64,000 nucleotides of DNA from Gigaspora margarita (GCA_009809945.1 WTPW01001540.1:11041-75040), one strand, 5' to 3'. Shown: positions 1 through 11,349, counted from the first letter of the stretch. Notes: generated from the sequence alone by a model not told the origin. A program made the numbers and translations.

Positions 1-45
1 GTTTGTTTTTTTTTTTACTTATTTTTTAATTTTATTTTATATTCC

Positions 46-183
46 TGACTTCTTTGGCACTTTACAAGAAAACAATCTAACTTTTCTAGCACTTTACAAG
101 AACACCAACTTTAAAAACACCAACTTTAACTTCTCTAGCACTTTGCAAGAACAAACTAGATTTTTTTGGCAATTTGCAAGAAT
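46..183 (+). repeat. Degenerate GCACTTTGCAAGAA repeats (K part)
   Basis: Four to five imperfect repeats of about 30-45 bp built on CTTCTCTAGCACTTTGCAAG. The same motif recurs on minus at 32150-33130 and on plus at 40725-40990, in the same order relative to other KV landmarks. Confidence 0.75.
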
Positions 184-397
184 ACCAATACTTCTAAGAA
201 GTGGTTTATTTTATTTTTTTTACTTCTTTACTATTTTTAGGAAGTATTTAAAAAAGCATGAAATGAAGATAATAGCCAAAACAAAAAAAATAACTGAAGC
301 AAAATGATAGTTAAAACAAAGAAGCAAATAATAGCTACTAGAGTAAGCAGAAATAAGCATGTAGAGCTAGTTTTTTATGGAATTATATGCGATGAAG

Positions 398-477
398 TGC
401 AAAAGTATTTTAAATACTATATTTTTTCATTTTTATTTGCAAAAGTATTTTAAATACTATATTTTTTCATTTTTATT
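398..477 (+). repeat. Exact tandem duplication, 40 bp x 2
   Basis: Bases 398-437 and 438-477 are identical copies of a unit beginning TGCAAAAGTATTTTAAATAC. Perfect identity in an otherwise decayed region suggests a recent slippage event or an assembly duplication. Confidence 0.9.
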
Positions 478-544
478 TTTGTTTTTTCTTTTTTTTTTTG
501 GAATCATTTTTTTTTTGTCATTTTTTTCATTTTTTTTGTATAAT

Positions 545-1530
545 AATATAAGGTAAAAGGGAGTATTGTAGCAAAGGGAGGTATTGTAGCGAAGAGGGGT
601 ATTGTAATGAATTTGTATTATCTTGTGATACAATAACCAGAATTGGATAATTTTTATGCCATTCGATTTGTCTCAATGAAATGAATCAAATAGTGATTAG
701 ATCATCCAATTCTGACCACTGGATTGCAAGATATTGACGATTATGTTTGCACAACACTACAATACAAAAATAATTTTGAGAATATTATGATAAAATGACA
801 GTTAGCTATAAGACAAGTGCCTTTTGGTACTATGTAAATCACTATTTATGCTCTAAATAAAGTTGTTCGGCCTATTAATATATGTGTGCCCTAAAAGTTT
901 TATAAAATTTGAGCAACTTTTTATTAATTGACTTTTACAAAATACACTTCATAAAAAATCTAGACTTTTTTTATAAGAATATATTTTATAAAAGTCAATT
1001 AATAAAAAGTTGTTTAAATTTTATGTAAATTTTAGGGTATGCGTAATTTGTCATCCGAACAACTTTACTTAGAGCATAAATATCGATTTGCATAGTGCCA
1101 AAAGGCATTACCTTATAGCCAACTTTGTATTTTGTCATAATACCCTCAAAATTATTTTGGTATCGTAGTATATCGTAAATATCTTGTGATCTAATAGTCA
1201 GAATTGGGTGATTTAACTACTATTCGATTCGTCTTATTGAGATGAATCAAATGGTATAAAAATTATTCAGTTTTGGTCATTGTATTATGATATAGTTCAA
1301 GTTCGCCACAATACCCCTACCCCCTCTAAAATCTTTACTTTAGTTTCTTTAACTTTGAATGATAATATCTTTTGATCTAGTAATTAGAATTTAATGATTT
1401 TTATACCATTAGATTCATTTTTGTGAGACAAGTCAGTTGATATCAAAATCATTCGATTCTATTAGATAAGTCACATGATATTATCGATCAAAGTTAACTT
1501 CGCCACAATACCCCCTTTTATCTTATAATA
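545..1530. mobile_element. TIR element B, copy 1, built of palindromes
   Basis: The left terminus (AAGGTAAAAGGGAGTATTG) and right terminus (CACAATACCCCCTTTTATCT) are inverted repeats. A related element with the same ends lies at 12258-13055. Inside are four palindromes: about 616-738, 757-1170, 1175-1285 and 1358-1490. Three have ATCTTGTGATC-type arms around a GTCTCATTGAGAC-like centre. The 757-1170 palindrome carries GAACAACTTTACTTAG. No coding region is seen. It is inserted in KV copy 1 where copy 3 carries a different element. Confidence 0.75.
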
Positions 1531-1603
1531 AAATATGTAATATTGAATAAAAATGTATATTTAATTTAAAATAAATTTAAAAATATAATGTATAATAATA
1601 AAT

Positions 1604-1889
1604 AAGGACTCCGGAAACTTATATTAGATGTTCCCAGCAAAATGGAGCCAATTTTATCATTTTTTTACTCACAAGCTGATTGGCTAAAAATGAAGATCAT
1701 TACTGTAAAAGGAAAACAAATCACATGAGTGTGCATATTTTTTGTATGAAATTTTCTTTTTTGGTAAGATTTTTATTCCCCTCCTAATAACTTTACCTAT
1801 GCCTTAGCTGGAAACATCAGAAAATTTTCTATATGAGCTTTATCTAGTATACATGATGGGAACATCTAATATAAGTTTTGGGGTCCTAA
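1604..1889. mobile_element. MITE with AGGACYCC tips
   Basis: TIRs of about 31 bp start AGGACTCCGGAAACTTATAT on the left, with the complement ending at about 1889. Both flanks read AATAAATA, a possible 8-bp target duplication that is weakened by its low complexity. It is inserted in KV copy 1 at the point equivalent to the M element in KV copy 3. The tip resembles the ends of 47367-47556. Confidence 0.75.
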
Positions 1890-1994
1890 TAAATAAAAAA
1901 TATAAAATTTTATATTAAATTGCGAAACAATGTGAAAACTTGTAAAAATATTCAAAAATTTGCAAAAGTGTGATTATGTGAATATGTATATTAT

Positions 1995-2313
1995 TTATTT
2001 ATTTTTTAAAAAATTTTGAAAATTTTGCAAAATATTGCGAAATATTGGAATAATATGCAAAATATTGCCTTCTGTGATCTCAGAGAGGGATAATTAGATA
2101 CAGAATTGCATTGTTTTTATTTGCTCTATTTCGCAATATTTCATAATATATTTCGAAATATTTCAAAATTTCTTTCAAAATATTTTGAAAGAAATGCATG
2201 CCAAAATCTTTCAAAAGATTGCAATTCTTTTGAAAGATAGCACACCAATCGCAATTCTTTTGAAAGATTTTAGTATACAATTTCTTTCAAAAGATTTTGT
2301 ATGTTTATTTTGC
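1995..2313 (+). repeat. Subterminal short-repeat array of KV copy 1
   Basis: Variants of TTTCGAAATATTTC and CTTTTGAAAGATTGCAATT occur in both orientations between the V part and the terminal tip. KV copies 2 and 3 have arrays in the same place but with different words. Confidence 0.7.
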
Positions 2314-4138
2314 TAATGTAGATAAAATTATAGAAACTGATAAATTGCTATTAACTCCATTATATGTAAAGGTAGAAGGTTTTTGCTCAAGCCATGTGTC
2401 TTTAATAGCTATAAAGCATTTATATCTACTAGATTTGTTAGTTTTACTCTTGTAAATAATTCATCAGATAAATAATTCTATAATATAGCCAATGCATCCT
2501 CATTATTATTTGAAGTCTGTAACAATAAAAGACAAATTCTATTTTTATAGGTTTGAGAAATATTGGTTGGGTTAAATTTTCTTGTCTAATCTAGCCAAAG
2601 AGGTATTGCATGATCCTATAGTTTCTTCATGATATTTATGCTATAACCAAGCTAAGAATCGTATTAGAGTATCAATATTTGTACCTACAGGATATAGAAC
2701 TAGAATAGGTATATATTTACTAGACATTTTAGATTTTAAAATTTCAGCTTTTACAGCTTCATTAAATTCACCAGCTGCCAAGGCACCTCCATATGCAAAT
2801 GCTTGTACTATTTTATTATAATATTCATTAGGAGGTTCCTGGCCTATATATTGGGGAATTTGAGCAATTAATGGGAATAATAAAGACATAACTATTCTTG
2901 TTGGCAAAACACGGACAAATCCCAAATTCAAAAAAAACAATTGCTATTTGTAAAAGATTAAATCAAAAAAGTAGTCTTAAAATTTTGCAAATATATTATC
3001 TATCACAATAAGAATATTTACTATTTATTTAAACAAGGGATTTGGGTGCAGACAAATCCCAAACTATAGTAATTTGGGATTTTGCAACATGTATAGAAAT
3101 AACATCTTGTAAGATTGCCATGTTTGCTATATTATTATTTTGTAATAATATAATTTGTTGATTTAAATTTAAAATTAATTGTTCTAAATTTTTGCATTTA
3201 TTTTTCCATTTAGTGTGTCATTTTTCTGTAATATTTATGAGATGTATAGTAATTGTCCTGTCTGTCTTATAGTTTTGTAGTTGCTGTTGGGTTTGCTATT
3301 TAAGAATGCAAGGCAAATTTTTCTTGAATTAATTTGCTAATCCATTTATTTTTATCTGATATGAGAACCACTAGTGGCAGCATTCTTTTGCTTCATTATT
3401 ATAAGCTATAGTCATTAAATTCAAGTCTATTCCAGTATTATTTTTAAGCATAGCTAACTGGGTTTGTAAATTTGTTAACTGGATTTGCAAATTTGCTACT
3501 TGATTTTCTGCATAAATTGCTCTTCTATTTGCCCATGAATATATATCTTGTACCAACTCTTCAAATCTATCACTAGCTTCAGAAATTATTCTAAGATAAT
3601 CTACAATACCATCTATTGTCGAGGCTGTTGTAATTGGGCTTTGAAAATACTGTCTAATATTAATAATCTCCTACTGAATTCTATTATTTTGGATTGTGGC
3701 TTGATTTTTAGATAGAGATAATTAGGGTGATTCTGGTTGTTGCACTATATCACCATCTTCTTCCAATTCTTGTTTGAAGTCGAATTTATAATAATCTACT
3801 TTTTTTTCTTGAAAATTGTTTATATATATATTTTTTTAAGCTTGTTAGAAGAATATTCATTAAGTTTGTCTATTTTATTTTGAAAAAATGCTAACTTCTT
3901 TTTTAAATAATCTATATAATTTTCTTGCTTTTCAAATTCTTTAAATATATTAGCTAACTGTTTTATAAGATCAGAAATTTCTGATCGCAATGGTCTAGCT
4001 TCTTATCCCAAATTGAGATTTCTTTTTTCAAGGTAATTAATATAATCCTCTTTTGAGACAAGATCCTGTTGTAATTTTCAAACTCAATCTTGTATTGCTA
4101 ATAAAGCATCTTTAAATTGATTGATTTGATCACTCATT
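2314..4138 (-). pseudogene. Gag/capsid-like gene remnant of a retroelement
   Basis: Reading minus from a start at 4138 (MSDQINQFKDALLAIQD), the frame has two early TGA stops and one TAA, then coiled-coil text rich in K, E, L and Q (LVSKEDYINYLEKRNL). After a break it resumes at 3556-3371 (ENQVANLQIQLTNLQTQL, heptad-like) and again at 2940-2641, a capsid-like stretch with YIGQEPPNEYYNKIVQAFAY and IRFLAWL. Further in-frame fragments run to about 2314, where KV copy 1 cuts it off. Coiled coil followed by a compact hydrophobic domain suggests a gag protein, but no zinc knuckle is seen. It is divergent to the integrase remnant that follows, which is odd for a Gypsy element because gag and integrase normally share a strand. 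The function is inferred from context. Confidence 0.55.
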
Positions 4139-4265
4139 TATCTTATAGTTATATAAAAAGAATCAAAATGGTGAACCAATTATTTTTATCAATTCTCAGA
4201 GAGCATGTGATCTTGACCAGGATCTTACTTAACAAAAGTTTTATTACCAACCTAGGGGTCATTAT

Positions 4266-5838
4266 TAAATAGCCAAAAAATTATTAGATGCTTGTGAAAA
4301 TATTGGTTTTAATTTTATATTAGATAAATAAAAGAATGGCTAGACAAACAGGCTTTGTATCAGATTTATAAGCCTTGAACAAAATTTATTTCTAGAGCCT
4401 TATTTAATAGTATACAAATTCCTAATAAATGCTATCAAGCTGATATCCTTTATATACTCTATGATCAGATTAATAATATAACTTATAAATATTGCTTATG
4501 TATAGTAGATATGGCTTCAAGATTTAAGTGAGCAGTTCCTTTAGCTAATCAGTCAGCTTATTCTGTGGCCAAAGCTTTTAAAAAAATTTATCGTAATTTT
4601 AAGTGCTCTCTTATTTGGCCAAAATTATTAATAGTAAATCCTGGTTCTGAATTTAAATCTGATTGTAAGGGGTGTGCCATTTATTACATAATATTTTTTA
4701 CTTAATAGCCACCCCCATCCATGTATGGTGTGATCACCCTAATCTCAATTCTGATTGGTTAATACAACGACTAATATTTATAATATATTATATAAATATA
4801 TATAATATTAAATAACTCTTGATCTACTGGTCCGTTTTGGATAATTTTACTACCAAAATGTTCGTCTCAATGAGACAATTCTAACAAGCCCAAAATCATT
4901 AAAATCCAATCACAGGGTCGCAAGATCGCTAAGGTTTTGTATTATTATATATATTAATTTTAATATATATATGTATAAAAATGCAAAATCTTAACGATCT
5001 TGTGACCCTGTGATTGGATTTTAATAATTTTGGGCTTGTTAGAATCGTCTCATTGAGACGAACATTTTGGTAGTAAAATCATCTAAAACGGACCAGTAGA
5101 AAAAATGTTACTTAATATTAAATAATATATATATTATATATATTATATACCATATCAGATATATAATGTAATATATATCAGATATATTATATATATATTA
5201 TATATAGACGTGATCACCACCCTGACCCATGTATCCATGGTATAAATCACGTGATAAATGGCATGCCCCTAAAGAATTAATGAATAAATATAATGTTAAA
5301 ATTAAGGTTGGCACATCTTATAGAAGCCAAGCTATTGTTGAAAGATTTAATTACACTTTAGCTGAAAAATTGGTTCAATTGCAGAATGCTTCTGATTTAT
5401 TATTACCTGTATCTAAGAGATTAAGAGCTTGGATTAAAAATCTTTATATAATTATTGATAACCTTAATAATTCGGTAACTAGATTAATTGGCATATCCTC
5501 TGCTAAAGCTATAAAAATGAACCAGATTATTTCAGCATTTTCTAAATTATGCAATGCTCCTATAGGATTTAATGAGCCTAAATTGGATTATAATACTTTG
5601 GTTAGATATTTACTTGAATCTGGTGAGTTAGAAATAGGTCCTAAAAGAGTAACTGACTATAATTGGAGTCCTTCAGTTTATTATATTTGTGAAGCTTTGG
5701 TAAAAAAAAATCAGCCAATCTTGTATTGGCTAGAAGATGATGAGGGCAATGGGCCAAAGCAGTCTTTTGTTAGAGAATAGCTCCAAATTATTCCTTCTAA
5801 CACAGAAGTACCACCCCAGTAGGTGCTTACAAGTTAAT
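4266..5838 (+). pseudogene. Gypsy-type integrase remnant, split by a MITE
   Basis: The integrase core is recognisable: KFISRALFNSIQIPNKCYQ, then ADIL (first acidic residue), YKYCLCIVDMASRFK, then VNPGSEFKSD, then AIVERFNYTLAEKL (the catalytic Glu). The residue at the second acidic position appears to be Asn, so catalysis should be lost. After the core come NNSVTRLIG, YNWSPSVYYI and the tail YWLEDDEGNGPKQSFVRE, ending at a stop where relatives as I recall them continue (next codons LQIIPSNTEVPPQ). Two TGA stops occur at positions where Trp is expected (KP-W-T and RFK-W-AVPL), and there is a frameshift near 4340. Bases 4669-5269 are an inserted MITE; removing it with one TAA restores the frame. 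No reverse transcriptase was found nearby. Confidence 0.85.
4669..5269. mobile_element. PIF/Harbinger-like MITE in the integrase
   Basis: TIRs of about 60-70 bp begin GGGGTGTGCCATTTAT and end with the complement ATAAATGGCATGCCCC. They are flanked by TAA on both sides (4666-4668 and 5270-5272). A TWA target duplication and G-rich tips fit PIF/Harbinger; that assignment is family knowledge, not homology. The centre (about 4803-5115) is a near-perfect palindrome containing GTCTCATTGAGACG, also found in element B copy 2. TA-rich dinucleotide runs flank it at 5120-5205. Confidence 0.85.
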
Positions 5839-6203
5839 AAAATCTTCTGCTTCTTTATCAGTTTGGTCTTCTTTGATAAAATAATCTTTTGCCAATTTGT
5901 AATATAGCTTATATAATTCTATAATAGAACTAAGAATTTTTGGATTATTGCTGTACTATGATTTGCAATTATTTATAGTTTTATTATATTTGTCTTCTTT
6001 AGGGAATATGTCATAGCTGAATTTAATATATACATTTTTGGGTTTTTTGCTTGATGTAATTTTTTAATTTTTCTTTATAGTTTTGTATGAATTTGCCATC
6101 TTTTGGCACTATAATAGAGCCCTGCTTTGATTATATTAATTAAAGCTTGCTCAACTTTTGGTATGTAGGCTTGGTTTGGGTATCTTGGGTTTGACTACTC
6201 ATT
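5827..6203 (-). pseudogene. Unknown coding remnant, convergent to integrase
   Basis: On minus the start MSSQTQDTQTKP at 6203 is followed by broken frames. A later frame reads INNCKS, then SSIIELYKLYYKLAKDYF and IKEDQTDKEAEDFINL, and ends at a TAA at 5827-5829, just inside the 3' end of the integrase remnant. The Lys/Glu/Tyr-rich helical text looks protein-like, but I do not recognise the family. Its placement suggests it belongs to the same cassette as the gag-like and integrase remnants. At least two frameshifts and several stops break it. Confidence 0.4.
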
Positions 6204-6304
6204 GTAAAGTATATATAATACTTATAAAATTGTTTTATTTAAATAATAATTCCGTAAATAAAATATTTATATATTATATATAGTTAATATTATTGCCTAT
6301 TTAT

Positions 6305-6560
6305 TAAGTTTACAGGTAAAACTTGTGGAAAATCCTATATGCATGAAGAAGGGCATTCTTTATTAGAAATATGTTAAAAAATTAGTTAATAAGCCTCTCA
6401 TTCCTTGTAGTGAAAGAGGATATAAACAATATACTAGAATACTTCACAATACTATTACAGACTATGTTCTAAAGCCCAATTGGTAATAGATAGTGAGCAG
6501 ATTGCTTGGTTATCTCAAAAGATATTATAAGCAATTAAGCTAACACAGTTTTTCTTCAAG
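6305..6560 (+). pseudogene. Unknown coding remnant
   Basis: Two frames on plus read like protein. The first is KFTGKTCGKSYMHEEGHSLL followed by a stop. The second is NKPLIPCSERGYKQYTRILH, continuing NTITDYVLKPN before a frameshift and DSEQIAWLSQKIL. I do not recognise it. It lies just beyond the minus-strand remnant at 5827-6203 and may be the last piece of the same element. Low confidence that it was ever a separate gene. Confidence 0.3.
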
Positions 6561-6609
6561 CTTATGAAACAATTTATAGTATTATTTTTTTTGTTCTAAG
6601 ATTATTGTA

Positions 6610-7076
6610 ATAAATCATCTTTAGAATTAATTCTAGAATATCATTAAAATTAGTATGCATTTTAGGCTTGATATGCCTGCTCAAAAACACACTTAACACT
6701 TCATGTTTTTAGTATTTTTTGAGCATTACAAGACAAGCAAAAATAGCATACTTTTTTGATATCTTATTTGTATATCAAATCGGGTCTCAAAATTTTGGTA
6801 CCAATATGCGAAATTTTGGTATTTTGATATTATTTTTTGGCCTAGTTTTTATAATAATTTGGGTTTAGAATGCCTTCTTGTAATAGCAAATAAAATACAT
6901 ACTCAAATGAGCTTGAAATCAGGTTTAAAACCTTTTGTATACAAGAAATTTTGGCACCATCCTATAGAGTGAGTACCAAAATTTGAGATATGGATACAAA
7001 AATTTAACAATACTAGTTAGTAATGAAATTATCTTTAGAATTCATTCTAGAATATTATTAAAATTGGTATACATCT
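6610..7076 (+). repeat. 55-bp direct repeat around a dispersed repeat Y
   Basis: Bases 6610-6667 and 7022-7079 are diverged direct copies (core CTTTAGAATTMATTCTAGAA). Between them, about 6667-6785 (AAAACACACTTAACACTT to TATCAAATCGGG) recurs in the same orientation at about 13833-13945. The 55-bp pair might be an insertion footprint or an older tandem duplication. Confidence 0.6.
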
Positions 7077-7089
7077 TAGCACAGGTCAA

Positions 7090-7330
7090 AATAGTACACA
7101 TCGGTATACTATAGGGTACCTGATATGTAATATATCTATATACAATATGTACCCGATATGTGTAAGATATATTTATACATGTACCCAATATGTGTAGAGT
7201 TCATGCAGGATATCGGACACATATCGGACACATATAGTACATGTATAGTACACATGCCGTATACATGCCATATACATATCGCATATATAAATTCTGTAAT
7301 TCATCATGTACCCGATATGAATAGTATATA
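7090..7330 (+). repeat. GTACCCGATATGT short-repeat array, left
   Basis: At least eight variants of GTACCCGATATG, ATATCGGACACATAT and related words lie in both orientations. The small open frames on both strands here are by-products of the repeat. Confidence 0.7.
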
Positions 7331-7399
7331 TTATAGGATTCAAAAAATGGCGTACCTGCACTCTATCATGTAATTGGTATGATCGATATTATAATGGTA

Positions 7400-8640
7400 T
7401 TATAACTGCTTTATTTTAATTTATTAAAAATATACGTATAATTAAATCATTTAAAAATTTTTTATTTATGTAGATTATTGTGCATAATGAACATTTTAAA
7501 TTAACTAATACAATTAATACAAAACAAAAATCCAACAGACTATACTAAAAAAAATCTAATACTAACTAATATGCCCTAACTCTAACTTTAAAATAGACAT
7601 TATTAATACAAAAAAATCCAATGCTAACTAATATGCTCTAACCCTAAAATAGACATTATCCAAAACAAGAAAGTATCAACTAGCACAAGAAAAACAAAAT
7701 ACGACTAACATAAAAGAAAGATCTGGGTGTCACTGATGATGAAAAAATAAGTACAACTCGAGGTAAGGAAGTTTGAAGTACCAACCAGTACCAAAAGAAG
7801 AACCATTAACAAGCACCAGAGAAAGAACTACTGAAACGGACGAAACCAATGATAAAGAAATGCTGACTAATACTAAAAGGAAAACACCATGTTGGACAAC
7901 ACCAATGACAAGAAAAACCTGGCTAAAAACAAAAGAAAAAGTATAAATGCCAACAATGAAATGGATGACACTAAACTATTATCTGAAAAAAAAAGAAAAT
8001 AAATATTAATATAATACATTATTTTTTTAAAAAAAGAAGCACAAAGAACAACAATTCTAGTGACCAAGTGATAACAAAACAAATAAAAGATCAAAGCAAA
8101 AGTTAGTAAGCAACAAAACAAACGCATGTAATGCCAAAAATAATGACTTTTTTTGTAAGAAACACAAAAAACAACACCTCACCAAAAATGGCGGTATACT
8201 GAAATCTACAACGAGACTCCAAAGACGATAACTGAAGTGACAACTCCCCAAAAACGATGTGAATTCGATAATTATTAAAGAATTGAAACAAGGTTGGAAA
8301 GAACTAATAACTCCAAAAGTACAATGACAGCTAGAAATACAGAAATAAAAAAGCCTTACCTTGGCAATATAAAAGTTGTTAGTGAAGTAATAAGCAAAAA
8401 GAAGGCTAAAAAATGGTCGAGTTAAAATATTTTGATATGGCAGTAAGAAAAAATAGGTCGAAAACTACTACTGATCATATTTATGATCAAAACCCTTAAA
8501 GAGAAGAAAAAAAAGCTATTTAATCAAAAATAAAAAAAAACAAGTGCAAAAAAAAAAAATAATAATTATTAAAAGAATACCGTAATTATTGTTTATATAT
8601 GATTGCTGATCTTAAAAATGATTGGCTAATCATATAGGGT
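7400..8640. other. No gene seen; A-rich sequence
   Basis: A-rich text with recurrent ACAACACCAATGACA-like words near 7890. This resembles the reverse complement of simple repeats at 40200-40290 in KV copy 3, so part may be a KV-related fragment. Every frame has frequent stops. Confidence 0.5.
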
Positions 8641-9100
8641 CGCTATGGCAATGGGTTGCCATCTAAAATTTTCCTAAAAAATAATTTAATAAAAAAAAAA
8701 TATAGCAATAATTAAAAATAAATTATTTAAAAATAATAATTAAAAAATAAAAATTAAAAAGCAATATTTTAAATAAATAAAAGCAATAATTAAAAAAAAT
8801 AATAATTTAAAAAAAAAAAACTAATAATAAATAAAAAAAAATAAAAACATTAAGTTAAAAAATCTGTTAAGAAAAACATTAAGTTAAAAAAATAATAAAA
8901 TGGCAAGTTAAAAAATATTAAATTAAAAAAAAATATTAAAAAAATTTAGTTTTAGTTTAAACAAAAAATTTAATAATATAAATAATTTAATTTAAAAAGA
9001 AAAAAAAAATAATTAAAAGTAAGTACAGTACATACGTAAATAAATAAATAAAAATAAAAACTATTAAGGGAAGTGCAGTAAATCATGTAATTTTCTAGGG
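8640..9100. repeat. Low-complexity A/T tract
   Basis: About 450 bp of AAAAATAATTAAAA-type sequence with almost no C or G. Nothing else is visible. Confidence 0.8.
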
Positions 9101-9164
9101 GTCCCATCTATCACGTCTATATATATATAGTATAAATAGCCAATAATATTGAAGTAAAATCGAT

Positions 9165-9920
9165 TTTTAGTTAATCGCAGATAGTTGCTACATAGTAAAG
9201 TCTAAATTCAACTATGCCAATTGATAATTATCGATTAAGTAAACTTGTTTGGAAGACCAAAATACATATACTCTGAAATTTTATTAAAATTAAAGAATTT
9301 TATATTATTTAACTTTTAATTTTTATGTTCATTGAATATATTTTTCTAAACAATTATTATAAAACGCACTTATGGTGTTTTACCACCATAGGTAAATTAG
9401 ATTTGCAAATCCGTGTAACAAAAACAAAAAATAAATTCTTATAAAACAAAAAATAAATTTTGATTACTTTAGGGTTAGGGTAAGGCCTGGGATTTTATCG
9501 GTGCATAGTATATACAAAATTTAGCAAGGAATTTTTTTATTAAAGCCCCAAAGTTGGTTTCATAAGCAAAATTTTGCGATATAAATGTTTTTTTAAAAAA
9601 TAAACAAAAAAAAACGAAATTTTATGTTACACCTGATCTTAAATTTTGATTGGCTATTCTAATAGTTTTGTATAACTTGGTGTAAAACACCATAGGTGCA
9701 TTTTAGTAAAACTCTTTTTTAAAAATTTTTAATTTTTCTGTCGAACGTAAAAATCAAAAGTTAATTAATAAAAAATTCTCTATTGTTTATAATAATTTTG
9801 TGATAAGTGTATTTTGACCTCTTGAATAAGTTTACTTAAGTGATATTAATCGATTTGTTTAGTAAAATTTAGACTTTACTATGTAGCGACTTTTGTCAAT
9901 TGTGGGGTTGCTTATTTTCA
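9165..9920. mobile_element. S-family element, degenerate, split by an M element
   Basis: The left arm (TTGCTACATAGTAAAGTCTA ... AAGTAAACTTGTTTGGAAG) and the right arm (AAGTTTACTTAAGTGATA ... TTTAGACTTTACTATGTAG, then TTGCTTATTTTCAGG) match the inner parts of the S elements at 30629-31177 and 31189-34147. The outermost tips are missing. An M element occupies 9365-9703. Confidence 0.65.
9365..9703. mobile_element. M-family MITE, copy 1, with telomere-like centre
   Basis: The inverted ends are CGCACTTATGGTGTTTTAC and GTAAAACACCATAGGTGC. The body contains GGGTTAGGGTAAGG, then AGCAAGGAATTTTTTTATTA, GTTTCATAAGCAAAATT and GTTACACCTGATC, all shared with 42355-42667. Weaker reverse matches occur near 37195-37400, 54020-54250 and 55145-55345. 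Confidence 0.7.
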
Positions 9921-9929
9921 GGTCAAAGA

Positions 9930-10440
9930 CGTTTTTGAGTTTAATATAATATTTGCATAAACAGTGCATAGAAATAGTGTTACAAGCTGATTAAATTTTT
10001 ATGACTAGGTTTAGCCGTTAAATTTTTAATGGCTTAGCTGCTTAGCTGATAGATCCAAAAATAGGAGCTACAGCTAAGCTCAATTGGCTTAGAACATTAC
10101 ACAATATATATAAAATCGATATAAAATCTTTTTTAGCAGATTAATTCTTTTTTTTACCTTTTGTGTTGATAAAACAATTGCTAGAGCTATTCGGACGTGT
10201 AGATTTAGTCAAGCAAAAAATTTCATCTCTAATAATGAGTGATAGGGCCTCTGACTTTGTTTGTTATAAGACTAAATGGGCTCATAATTACCATTAGGTA
10301 GCTCAGTTCTTAAGCCAAAGTGATTGTTTGGTCCGCAAAAATATGTTATCTACTGTATTTATTTTTTATAATAAATAGCTTTTTAGGTGCAGTTATAACC
10401 TTTAAAGGTAGGCCTAGGATCCGACTGTTACCTCCCAAAA
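9930..10440. other. No gene seen; TTAGCTG-type short repeats
   Basis: Bases 10010-10095 hold words such as GGCTTAGCTGCTTAGCTG and GAGCTACAGCTAAGCTC in both orientations. Bases 10370-10395 and 10425-10452 are inverted (AATAGCTTTTTAGG and CCCAAAAGCTATT), probably a small MITE end pair. Otherwise I see nothing. Confidence 0.4.
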
Positions 10441-10469
10441 GCTATTTTTTTTTATGTTTATAAAATGTT

Positions 10470-11290
10470 CAACATTTTTGCAGAATTTTCTCTCGAATTT
10501 GACTACTTCCGAAAGGATTTTCTTTAAATAAACCCTCAAAAATGCTACTAAGTAAGTATATTTCTTAGGTATTCAAGAGTCTGCTTTAAAAATTTCAGCT
10601 CAAACGGATCAATATTGACAGAGATATTTAGATTTTTCATTTCGCAACTAGATTCGGGATTCTCTTGTAAACAATTTTGGCACATGATATACGTTTTTGA
10701 AAATGGAAATATCTTTTATCAAAGATATCTCTATGAGTTCTTGACCAAATTGAAGAAAATTTTTTTATTTTAATTCTACAAATATATAGAATTCAAATAA
10801 AAAAATTTTCATCGAAATTGGTCAAGAACTCATGGAGATATCTTTGATGAAAGGTCCTGTAAAAAATTTCCATGCAGCTTTTTTGTAATATATTTTTTTT
10901 GCTTTTTCAAAATAACCACAATTCGATGATGATTTACAAAATATTCTGTTATGCTAATCTAAAAACTTTTATTAATCAAACTTGTAGCACATATCGTCAA
11001 CTTGTAGAATCTTAATTTTTATGGAAAAATATTAGAAACTCGTTGAGATATTGATATTTTTGTAAATTCGGATGCATAATATTTTGCAGAATTTTCTATC
11101 GAATTTGACTGCTTCTAAATGGATTTTATTTAAATGAAACCTCAAAAACACTACTAAGTAAGTATATATCTTAAATATTTAAGAGTCTACTATAAAAATT
11201 TCAGCCCAAATGGATCAATATTGACGGAAATATTTAGATTTTTCATTTCGCAACTAGATTCGGGTTTCTCTTGTAAACAATTTGGCACCC
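10470..11290 (+). repeat. 215-bp direct repeat flanking a palindrome
   Basis: Bases 10475-10690 and 11083-11290 are about 85% alike by eye (GCAGAATTTTCTCTCGAATT to CTTGTAAACAATTTTGGCA). Between them, 10690-10860 is a palindrome with arms ATCAAAGATATCTCTATGAG and TTCTTGACCAAATT around an A/T loop. The design resembles the repeated units in 41141-42221 (GATCAAAGATATCTTGG arms) although the sequences differ. Confidence 0.75.
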
Positions 11291-11349
11291 CCTACATAAG
11301 ACGATTCTGATTGGTCGATTTTAAAAAAAATTTATCGTAATAATGTATT

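Larger units (their letters stand above)
1..2313 (+). mobile_element. KV element, copy 1 (left end outside window)
   Basis: This is the first of three copies of a repeat whose interior has a K part (degenerate GCACTTTGCAAGAA motifs, T-rich tracts, about 1-545) followed by a V part (about 1905-1995, core TTGCGAAAC..TGTGAAAACTTG). The same K-then-V order is seen at 39341-43027 and, inverted, at 31559-33983. The right end reads inward as GCAAAATAAACATAC and is preceded by a short-repeat array. Two MITEs (545-1530 and 1604-1889) lie inside. The element abuts and truncates the gag-like remnant that starts at 2314. I see no coding capacity. The class is unknown; non-autonomous is an inference. Confidence 0.7.

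Noticed and set aside
4090..4540. Alternative genetic code (TGA as Trp)
   Set aside because: Frameshifts and TAA/TAG stops in the same remnants show they are simply decayed.
2314..5838. RIP-type mutation as the cause of the stops
   Set aside because: The few stops seen do not show a consistent CpA context, and there are too few to test by eye.
7158..7373. Paired open frames on both strands rich in Tyr, Ile, His
   Set aside because: They coincide with the GTACCCGATATGT array and are palindromic by-products.
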